A stretch of 64,000 nt of DNA, taken from positions 7,366,001 to 7,430,000 of the forward strand of contig NC_089274.1 in NCBI RefSeq assembly GCF_963678975.1, read 5' to 3'. Positions within the stretch are counted from its first letter, which is position 1, and each line of letters opens with the position of its first letter. The DNA comes from Dysidea avara (lineage: Eukaryota > Porifera > Demospongiae > Dictyoceratida > Dysideidae). A program made the translations under genes and the position numbers. Below the pieces are notes generated by a model that was not told the origin of the DNA, ran no database searches, and was given only the letters and a program-made list of their open reading frames with translations. Positions 24,501 through 36,500 of the stretch are shown one piece after another.

Positions 24501-27500
24501 GACTGACTGACTGACTGACTGACTGACTGACTGACTGACTGACTGACTGACTGACTGACTGACTGACTGACTGACTGACTGACTGACTGACTGACACTGA
24601 CTGACTGACTGACTGACCGACTGACTACAGTCGCAAGCCTAGAGGCCAAACAAAGCAGCACAGCCACCATTTTATGCCACAATAACAAACTCACCAGTGG
24701 GATGTGTCTTTTGGGATTCCGACGAGTGTGTTCCCTCTGCGCTTTGTCTTTTCTTTTATTTTCACTGAATTAGGCTGCTTGTCTTCTTCATCCAACGAAA
24801 CCATATCGAGGCATTAATTTTCCATATCAACACTTTCGTTAAGCAACATAATAGACACCACAAAGGCGCTTAGACTACGCTACTGTACAGAGACACCAGT
24901 ACTAGATAGCAACCTGTATCTATGCCTGTATCTTCACGATAGGTCACAAGATCACGCCTATTCTTTATCCTATGCATTATTGATCTATCAATTGAAACCA
25001 CGATGACCACACCCATTTTACGCTAGCTGCATTTATAACAGAATGGCTAGTCAGTAACCACATACCCTTCAAGTTGGTAGGCTGACTCGAGATATACTCT
25101 AATAATCAATCAAAACCATGATAACCACGCCCTTTTTGGGTAAGTGCACATCTTTACAGGCTGACTCAAGATACTCTAATACAGCAGTCACCCTAATAGA
25201 ACAGTCATGTTTACAACTAGCTAGCTAGCTGTATGCTTTAACAAAAAACTAAACAAACTAGTATATTATAAATTTTAAAATGAAGTAGGGATCCAAGCAA
25301 TAAAAAAGTAGTGAAACAAGAGATGAACGATGGTAGCTAGCTATTACAGCATAGCTCGGTGGGAAATCCCTACTTCATTTTTAAATTTATAATTTTTATT
25401 AGTATCAGCAAGAGCTCATAATATACGTACTGAGGAGAGTGTCCTACTCTCATATAGCCCTGTAGAAGGGCGTATCGTGAAGTTATGACATAGCACTTCT
25501 GAGTTTGCCCGTTTTTCTTTGTATAATTAATGATGTCATTAGTTGAACATAGTATCGATTGAACGCGTGCCTAACAAGTCACTAGCAACCAACTTAACTC
25601 CAGCTCTAAACATTTCTCACCGAACTACAATCGTTCCTTCATGGGTTAAGACCGCTTCGTAGGCGTTTCTTGCTAGGCCATTCGCAAATACGACTATCCT
25701 GAGTGTCGCGAGTGTGAAATAGTGCTAACGATTCTTGTACTTTTACGGCTGCCCATACGTCACAAACCACAACATCTTGTCGTTACGTCATAACTTCACG
25801 ATACATCCTTCTACAGGGGTATATGAGGAGAGTATGACACTCTCCTCAGTATATATTATTATGAACTCTTGGTATCAGTTAGCTTAATCTGACAATACAC
25901 AATGCTGTTCTTCATGTGTTTACAACTTACAGGATTAATACCATCTGTGTTATCATCACTGGAAACACGTTATAAGTTTTCTAGCTTACAACTTGGAATG
26001 ATATCAAGTTCCTCTAATTTTATTGGAGTGGTGACAGTGATTTTCATCAGTTACTATGCTACCAAGAGCCACAAGCCCAGGTGGTTGGGAGCTGGTACAC
26101 TTTGTCTAGGAATTGGAGCACTGTTGTTTGCTAGTCCACAATTTATTGCTGGTAATTATGATATTGGAAAAAATGCCAATCTGTCACTTGAAGCATGTAG
26201 AGACAAGAATGACTTTTCTCCAGATTGTGGCAAAAAATCAGAGCACATCTATTTTATTTTTATTCTTGCAATGTTTTTAATTGGAACTGGAAGTTCTCCA
26301 GTGTTTACAGTGGGAACATCTTTCATCGATGACATCACTCATCCTAAATATGTCTCCATTTTTCTTGGTATCTTCTACACAATGGCAGTGCTAGGACCAC
26401 TTGTGGGATTTGGAATTGGAGGATTTTTACTGAAAATTTATGTTGACCCATGGAAAAAGACCACACTTGTAGAATCAGACCCAGGTTGGGTTGGTGCTTG
26501 GTGGATAGCAATGATCCTGTTTGGAGTTGTGTCTTTGCTGATAAGTATTCCTTTCTTTCTTTTTCCTAAGAAGTTTTCTGACACCGATTCTATACAGCAA
26601 GAAAGGCTTAAGCAAGCAAAGAAAGAAGGATTAAGGAAAGAAGATTTCAACATTCAATTTAGCATTAAGGAACTTCCACAGCAGATACTTATTTTACTGG
26701 GCAATGTAACATATTTGCTTGTTATAGTGTCAAATTCTCTTATGGTATTCATTGCTGTTGGCTTTTTACCATTTTTTCCAAAGTATTTGGAAGCACTGTT
26801 TGGTCTGAGTGCATCAACAGGGAGTTTAGCTACTGGAGTGTGTATTATTTTGACCAATGTAGTTGGAATGATGATAGGTGATTAGTAAACTGTTTGTATA
26901 AAATGCATAGTGCTTATTGATTATGTGTGTAGGTGCTTTGCTGGTATACTTCAAGAAACCAACTATCAAAAAACTGACTTTGTATGTTGCAATGATTAAC
27001 CTAATAACAGCTGTTTTCTTGGGTTCGTTGTTTCTGAGATGTCCAACACACAACATAGCTGGTGTGACAGTTCCTTATCCCAACAGGTAGTAGAATGTAT
27101 TATGGTATATGTCAATTTCTGTGATCTATATAGTACACTATTTGATGATCAGACCCTTAATGCTACTTGCAACAGTCATTGTGACTGTAAATCAACTATA
27201 TTTGAACCAGTATGTTCTGATGGGATCACCTATTTCTCTCCCTGCCGAGCTGGTTGTGATAAGTACTATTTACATGGCAACAGAGATGTAAGTATACTAA
27301 TAGAAGTAACGATATAGGTGGTAGAATCAGAAAATTTTCATTGAAATTATTTTGCTCTCAGTGATTTGGTCTGTTATATTTTGCAGACGACCTAAACAGG
27401 TATTAGCCATCTCAATGCTGTACCTGAAGTCAGCATGCTGCTCTTGGGTTAGAGGACACTTGCTAGATGAAGCTCACTACTAAGAATAATAATGTGATAG

Positions 27501-30500
27501 GCTGCTCTTTTTCCTAAAAGTTTTATAACGACTCGTGCATTCTTCTATAGCATCTTCTGGGGCTCAGTCAGTCTTACCACATGAAATACTGTAACACTGC
27601 ACGGTTTCTTTAATGGTAACCTCTACACAGTTAATGCAACTACAAAGTCAAAGTCTGTCAAACTATCAGCCAACAATCCTTAGCTAGTGAGTTAATGCAC
27701 CATAATACCACAAGTAGATTTGCTGACTAATGGTGTATGATACAGTCCACCTATATCTTCACACTACCATGAGTGACCGTGCATGGTTCCATGCAACAAT
27801 ATGGCATATGCTACGTAGCCATGTTACAAGGGCCATGCTGCATGTGTCACGAGATGTGTGGCAACATACTATGCATGTGTAGACGTAGTATACCACCATT
27901 GACAATATGTTACAACACTGGCCATCCTCAATAAGCCAAAAGCCTGTCCAGATGATACAATACTGTAAGAGTCCATAAGTGTTACCTTACCTGATTTATT
28001 GTTTTTCAAGCTATATGGTGATACTATTCTTTGGCACCCCCTCCCTTCATTGGTGTCACTGCTGGCTGATTGTGCCTGCCATACTGTGGAGGAGACTTCA
28101 AATTATCAAGATACAGTTCTCCTTTTTGTTCCAAACAATCTTATAACAATTATTGTTTGTACTACTACTGGATTTAGCTGTAGCCGAATACTAAACCTTA
28201 TTAGTTTTTAAACCCTTCACTGCTGTATTTCTTGATTTTAATCTGCATGTTTTAAAACTAAATATTATTACTACTAACTGATGTCTTCAGAACAGCATAA
28301 CAAAATGCTACATGTTCAAGTTGTTCACTATTTGATGTTGCCCGGGCGGAGATATGCCTTTTCACCAACTACAATACATACTTATCAGACTTAGCTTTGT
28401 CCTCGCGTTTTGTTTTACTTGCAGTGCAAAGCGACGATTCACAGTAAAGCAGCAATGGCTTCTTGAATCCAGTAAGAATTTGTCCGAGCACCGCACCTCC
28501 AACTTTTGAAGTTAGCAGGAATGAGCTTTACATACGTGTACTGTTCTTTGTTTGTGAGGCTATAAACTGGCATAATGCAGCTAGCAAAAAAATGGCTACT
28601 TTGTTATCAGGGTGCAGATTTTGTTATTTCTTCTATGAATTATATTGCAAAGAGTTAATAGACAAGTGTAAGGCACTTAATCATAATGGATGGTCTTCAT
28701 ATGTTTCATGGATGGTCTCCTATAGTAGTGACCTGGCATGTCAAAATAAAACAAATTGTTTCAGCTGCATTGAATGTTTTATTAGAGTTTATACGATTCA
28801 TCTATTAGAGTATCTCGATCTTTACAGGTGCTACAGATGGCCAGATATAGAATTTTTTTAAAGTTACCAAAACCCAATTTTTGGTCTGCATGCCTGACCT
28901 GACCTGACCTGACCACAGTCACAAGGCTAGAGATCAAACATAGCAGTGCCTGGCAACCATTTCACTCCACAATAATGAACTCACAGGTAACATGTGTCTT
29001 TTCTGGTTCTGACTAGTGTCTGCCTTCTGCACTTTACATGGTCGTCTTCTTCATTCAAGGAAACCATACCAAGGCATAATATGTTGCAAACTATATGATT
29101 ACAGTAGATAATTGTAGTTGCACTTGTTAAACTATCGCATGGGATCACACCCTTAAACGATCAGAACACGCTGCTACACCCGTATTGATCAGAGCTTGGC
29201 AAACACTCACCTTAATGATCTAGCAGCACTAGCTGCAATTTTGCTATAGAAAGCAAGTGTCAATGTGACTGTTCTATTAGAGTATCTCAATATCGCTGCT
29301 GAACAATCCAATAGATTAAGGGGTGTGATTCAATGCCATGTCTTCATTGTCTTGCATATATCATAGCTATGCCATAGTGCATATAAACTTATTAGTTTAA
29401 AAATGAAGTTACTAATAGAAGAAGTGATATGAATAATGGTAGCTACCGTATCATACAGTATGATAGTACTGTATAGTAGGGACCACAAAGGAATAGGCAT
29501 GGCCCACGGGATAACATCACTCGAAAACCAGCCTCAGCTTTCCCTGATGATGATGAGGCAGTATTGGTTAGGTAAAACTAAGCCCAAACAAGTTTTCAGA
29601 TCGACCCGAAATGCTTTCAACAAGTTGCTACAGAATTTTTAAAAATATTTATTTAACGGAATTTTCTACTGACTGACTGAGTAACTGACTGACTGATGCC
29701 TCAGACAAGCGTAACTCGATAATGGCTAAGGCTACGGGCTTGATTTTCTCACTATTCAACGTCGCTTCGGCCCGACAGGTGCTTTTGGCATACCGCAGTA
29801 CATACAATGCATTCTTCATGGACTTACCAGTGTCCTCCTTTGTGTCCGATTTATCTTTGCTGACAGCGAAAAGTGTCGATTTGGTGGTAGCACGTGATGG
29901 CTTCCCTTCGTAACAGAAATCGTCCGTATTTTTCATAGTGGCTATTTTAATTGCAGAGGTGCTTTTCGAACAGTTTTTGATTCGTATTGTTGTGTAACAG
30001 GTTAAGCATAAGCTGACAATGAAGTGTAATGGATACTTTACTTTTCAGATGATAATTGATATAACTGGGGTGTGCAGCACCATTTCTTTCTTTTGGTATG
30101 CATGGATTGCAGAGGTACTTTTCAAACAGTTCTTGATTTGTACTGCTGTGTAATGGGTTGAACATAGCCGACAAAGAAGCATAATGGATACTTCACTTAT
30201 CAGATGATAATTGATATAGACTAACTGGGGCGCACAGCACCATTTCATTCTTTCGGTATGCGTGGATTGCAGAGGTGCTTTCGAACAGTTCTTGATTCGA
30301 AATGCTGCGTAACGCGTTGAACATAGTTGACAACGAAGCGTAATGGATATTTCACCTTTCAGGCGATAATTGGGGTGCGCGGCGTCATTTCAGATGTGGT
30401 ATGCGTGAGTTCACCAGTCATAAAAAAAAGTTAACAAAGAAGTGCGCAGAAAAATTTGGAACTTTCAACTAGAGTAGGGACCATAGCACATCGATAAAAA

Positions 30501-33500
30501 GTACTGAAACAAGCTGGAGTAGTGCATGATATTAAATCACAGTAAAACAATAAGAAGTGTTATATTCCTACTGTGCATTTTCATTATGGTATCTTGAGCA
30601 CAGTAGGGATATAACACTTCTTATTGTTTTACTGTGATTTAATATCATGCACTACTCCAGCTTGTTTCAGTACTTTTTATCGATGTGCTACGGTCCCTAC
30701 TCTAGTTGAAAGTTCCAAATTTTTCTGCGCACTTCTTTGTTAACTTTTTTTTATGACTGGTGAACTCACGCATACCACATCTGAAATGGCGCCGCGCACC
30801 CCAATTATCGCCTGAAAAGTGAAGTATCCATTACGCTTCGTTGTCAACTATGTTCAACGCGTTACGCAGCATTTCGAATCAAGAACTGTTCGAAAGCACC
30901 TCTGCAATCCACGCATACCGAAAGAATGAAATGGTGCTGTGCGCCCCAGTTAGTCTATATCAATTATCATCTGATAAGTGAAGTATCCATTATGCTTCTT
31001 TGTCGGCTATGTTCAACCCATTACACAGCAGTACAAATTTTTCTGTGTACTTGTATCAATTAAAATTGGCGGTGAAGTAAATTTGGCGAATTGGCGATTC
31101 GTCACTAAATTGCCAAATTTAAATTTTGCCAATATTATTTTCATACCTTGTGTCCAAGTTTTTGATAGCAGTTGTTCAAACAGGTTTCGACAAACCAAGT
31201 GTGACTTCGTGGATAAACACACCTTATTGGTTCCAAACATGCAAATGGCTGTGGTTTATGAACTAGACTAGAACCCGTGCATTCGATTAGTGGGCGTGGC
31301 TCCGCATAAGCTTGCAGATAGCAACAGATATGAATTCGTATGCAGCCATTGATAAATGGCGCAGCCAATGATAAATGGGTGAGGCTCTATGTATGCCTAC
31401 AGACAGCAAATGATCCTAATAAGTGGACATTGCCCACGAAACAAATTGGGCTGCAGCAGGATCCAGATATTCTTTAAAGCCGATCAGATTTGGACCCGGT
31501 TCAATCATGAAAGCGACTAGGCCAGACTGATGCATGCAGTGACTGAATCCATAACATTTCAGCACAAAAAGGATTGTACACTACAGCATACACACTTCGT
31601 CCTTTCACCACTCGCGTGTACTGCCAATTTTTCAGTGAGAGCATTTCGCCAAATTAAATTTTCGCCAACTGTAATTTTATAGTAAACTGCCAAATATTAG
31701 TTTTGCCAATATTTGTTGTTGTACGGTATATGTGGAAAAAATTCCTACTTTGCCATTACACAGTATGGTGCCAATATCAGCAATTATTTACAATCAGTTT
31801 ACTGGTTATTGAAGCTGGCTACATAGCTGCATTACTGATCCAATTTTCTGTGTGTTTGTTATTTGGCAATCTCTGTGTGACTTAAACAGACAGTGTGGCA
31901 CTAACTGAGCCATTTAAAATCAAATGATGTGCTAATGCTATACTGTGAGTAATCATTGTTTTCTCTTACAAGATGTCCTTCTTGCTACTCCAAGCTTCTT
32001 CATGCAGAGTGCCAATTACTGCTGCCATTTTCAGACACCAAATTTTAATATAGAAATCATTTATAAGCTGATTTCAAGTCCTCTTTGTCACTACTGAGTG
32101 ATAACATTGGTGCTGGTTATATTCCATGACAGTCTACTTACCACAGATTTACATTATATCATCAGCCCCTGAAATAATCAAAGCTTTACAAGTGCCATGC
32201 TGTCCCTTTAAACTATACTGACATTTATAATATGAATTATGTTATGTATATAGGAACCGAGATTTGAAAATTGCACATGCAGTTCAGGTGACATAGCACG
32301 TGCGAAAGAAGGATATTGTAATGAAGACTGCAAGATGGTTTTGCCCTTTCTGATTGCGTATGCATTGATGCTAACAGGACTCAGTATCACTCAAATTCCC
32401 ATCATAGTTATTGTTATGAGGTTTGTATATTGGTGTATGTTATGTGTAATTAAAAACAGCCAAGCTGTGAAAGAGTGCAGTCACAGAAAAAAAGACATGG
32501 TAATGCCAATCATTACTCTCATCATTAAAAATGATTGACATTATCAGCCACTTCTTGGTTGCCACCTTGATTTGACAACTTTTTTCACCTGGCGCTTTTG
32601 AGGCCACGCCATTTTTTCACAACTTGGCTGTTTTGGTATAAACTATAATTATTATTAGCATAATATGTGCTGAATGTATTACATGTGGTTAAATCACTGA
32701 CATATAGACACATATCACTATAGTTAAATGTATCTAATGATTGCAAGTTCTGTACATATAGTGTTACTGGTGCATTATTTTGACTAGCAAGATAATGGGA
32801 TGTTTGCCGTCCAATTAACAAGTTATATCTTGAGGAACGGAATCTGGATTACGTACTCATGAAGCAATCACATAAAATTCACCATGCAAAAACAGCTTGG
32901 CTGTCATGAAAGTAAAAATAACTGGCAGCTGAAAGAACTGAACCAAGAATGAATATTGAAACAACTAACAAAGTTTTAATACTGGACCCTTAGCATTGAC
33001 TCGTGTTCTACATTCAGTCTTGCTACATTCTTAATTGTCTAGTACTTCGGCCATCTTTTACCTTTACACTGTGCAACTAACTTCGCAAAAAAGAAATGTA
33101 GTGTAGAACATTAGTCAATGATAAGGGTTGAAAACTTTGCTTAATTATAGTAACATACATTCTTGGCTGCTCTTTTGGTTTTCAGTTACTTTTATTTTCA
33201 TGGAGTTTTTGCACGGAGGATCTAGAATTATTAATTTAAAACTGAAATGGCTGTTACTATTCAGTGAACTGGACTACTGGACTGACATATGTTTGGTTTT
33301 TGCACATTCTATAGTTGGATTTATGGAGTCATGCCAGTTAGCACCCTTAGGGCACCTGCAGCCCACTTCTAAATGCTGAAGACGAACAGTGGAATATGCA
33401 AAAACTGTCTCTTGATAATTTCAATAGTGTTTATTATGCCACTATACAGCACGTATTCTTTACCCTGGTGTGTAGTAATGCTGCAGGCAGTGCAGGGAAT

Positions 33501-36500
33501 GTGACATCAATAGTTAACTAGTGATCAGCTTGCCAGTAGGCATATCCTTTGAGATATCCTTCAGTGACGTAGCTAGCCCAGAAGGATTGGTTGGGCACCA
33601 TTGTATGTGTATAAGAAAGCATGCTGCAGCTAAGGACGTCTGGGGATATGCCCCCCCCCCCCCCCCCCCCCCCAGGAAATTTTTTGAAAATTACATGCTG
33701 GGATTCAATTTGGTAGCATTTTGCAACTAAAATTTGTCATCTCTAGTAGGACACTAGCTGTACGAATGTTTTGTTTGTATAATAATTATTATTAGTTACG
33801 TATCTGTAGGAGGCTTCATATTGCACCTCGTATCACACAATTTAGCTATAGCTAGCTACGTATGGTGAGTGCCTGAGTTGGTAGGGCACTGGAACTGATT
33901 AGTTGGACCTGTGCCTACCAGTACCCACCTTAGCTACGCCACTGCTATCCTTAGAGCAAGCTTGAAAAGCAACCTAGTCTCATGTAGCTAGTTCAGTGCA
34001 GGGACTTACCAATTAGAGCATGGGCGCTTATAATCTTTAATCCCTGCACTTAAACAGAAGTCTGGCAGCGAGACTACCTTGCTCCTCGAGCTTGCTCTAA
34101 GGATATCTCGAAGGATATTTTCTAATCACTGGTTAACTATTGCTGTCACATTCCCTGCACTGCATGCAGCATTACTACACACACACGCCAGGGTAAGGAA
34201 TAAGTGCTGTATAGTGGCATAATGAACAGTAGCGGAATACAGTTTTCACATATTCCGCTGCTCGTCTTCAGTGAGCTTCAGGTGCCCTAAGGGCGCTTAC
34301 TAGTAAAACTCCATAAATCCAACCATAGAATGTGCAAAAACCAAAAATATGTCAGTCCAGTAGTCCAGTCTAGTATTCCAGTTCAATAGTCCAGTCCATT
34401 GAATAGTCTAGTCCAGTGTTCCAGTTCAGTAGTCCAGTAATGCCCAACTGAAATAGGGATGTAAGCAATGAAAAGTACTGAAACTAGAGGTATTACAGCA
34501 ACAGCATAGCTCCTTACATTGGCATGTTATAATGATTGGCCTCCAGCCTTGCAAGTGTGATCAAGCTGGTAGATGTTAGATAGACTAATATTATTCTGCA
34601 AAGGTGATTTTTGTTGCATAGGATGTCTCAAAGATGATTTTAAAGGTGGCACATGTCACTTTTGGGGCAATCCCTAGTACTACCTATTGTTTGATACAAA
34701 AGAAGTATCCTGTAACTTGACAAGATCATGCAGTTTGATGAAATCAATGAACTGCAACAAATTAAGGCCCAAAGAATCATCTTGTTGCACCTCAAAGGAG
34801 GCTACTATGTGAGCCAAAATGAAGCTCAGCAGGTTGGAATACCACCACCAAAACCAACTTCAAACAGGTAGTAGGACCAGGTGTCCTGCAGACCTTCAAC
34901 ACTTGTGCTGTAAAGCCTTTAAGGTTACGGTATACCGGAAGTCATTTAAAATCCAATTAAACGCATCCTCTACAAACTACAGTTCTAGCACACAGACCTT
35001 ACATGTTACACACTGATGTTTGATTGCAATTGAAAGAGCAAGGTATCTCCTACTATAAGCGATAAATTCAGATAAGTGAACTCTTTATTTGCTGAGTTAC
35101 ATCGCAAGTTACCAGCACCTTCGAAGTAACTATTTGGCGTCAACTTGCAATAAACAGAACAAGTATTAGGCCACTATTGCAACACTGGACGTTAGCACAG
35201 ACTACTAGTTAGTGACCAATAGCACAGAAGACTACGTAGCTATTAACGCAACAGAGCTATTAACAATTATAAATTTCTTGTAACCCGCAGAGTTGTGAAA
35301 CATCGCCCGTACTATTCGCTACAGCCACAGAAGCCATTTCTTTACACGATAGGTCACTACTCCTACGTATATTACATAAGCCAGCACAAATACAGAGGTC
35401 TAACTCGTTAGTATACTAAAGAAAACTGACGCAGAAGTGCTCTACTCACCGTTTAGGATACCATACTAAAACCACAAATTATCCTTGCCGCCAAAACTTT
35501 GCGCGAAAGATGCGAATCGTCTTAAAGAAACATTCTTTGCCACTCTACTTACTTCTGTGAATGTCTTCTTCACTATTACTCTCTAAACAATAACGAATTT
35601 CTTCTTACTACAAAGCCACGCGCTGTAACACGCATAGTGGCCATATTGTTATTGCGTAAATCTAATCGCATGATGCAATAAATGAATTCTTGTGGTAACA
35701 TTATGGCTTCTTTCCCATATGGCTTCCATTAGCTGAATTTCCTGTATACCATAACCGTAAGGTAAGGTTACGGTATATCGGAAACATTGGTTAAGCCAAG
35801 AATGCGCTCACTTCACAGGGTGCTTCACCATAAAATGTATTCATATGCACTAATTAAGTAGGAGGTGATGTAACGCGTTATTACAGTTTTGTAATCATTG
35901 CGCGAGTGATGGAATTTATAGAGAAGCTGATACAAGAGAAGACTGTGTCACTGGCTCTTATTGTCATGGCACACAAGGAACTGATCAGAGTCGTGGTACT
36001 AGTCTTTCCCATCTTTGTGGAGTGCATTATTAAGAATCCCTGAGTGCTAAACTGTGATAACACAGTGGAGTTTATCGACGCTTATATAAAACGTATAAAC
36101 TAAACTTTTGTCACGTAAGTTTTAATGAATGTGTCAAGTTGGTATAATACAATTTGTATGTAGGGCATAAAAATTATTAAAATTAATGTGATAAATAATG
36201 TTAGCAACATACAAAAATTAATTTGCAAATAATATGTGGTAACTACTAAGGGTCCAATTGTAAATAAGTTTCCTTCCAGTCATCTGTTACCCATTCTTCT
36301 GGTTCTCGTATTTTAGATTGCTGTGATGCTAATTCTGGTAGTACAGCTGTGAAATAAAAGTCTTTTAGCTTCGGTATGATGTTAGATGAAAAGTTTGGGT
36401 CTGCATGAATTCTCTGGATGTGCACTGTTTTTGTGAGCACAACTAGGTCACACCAATTGCGTTTTGTGCAATACATTGCACACTGGATTTGGAAATAGTA

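Noticed and set aside
24341..24694. Long Ser-Val-Ser-Gln reading frames on the minus strand
   Set aside because: They are direct translations of the (CTGA)n microsatellite, which is open in several frames.
28463..28861. 132-codon frame in intron 4 of copy B
   Set aside because: It ends inside the GGCCAGATATAGAATTTTTT repeat, has no recognised domain and is probably chance plus repeat sequence.
33863..33931. Possible tRNA gene
   Set aside because: Only an A-box-like word; acceptor and T stems do not pair properly and no clear B box is present.
35881..36063. Small frames on both strands next to the left end of the TTAA transposon
   Set aside because: Fewer than 61 codons, no recognisable domain and no splice link to the transposase gene.
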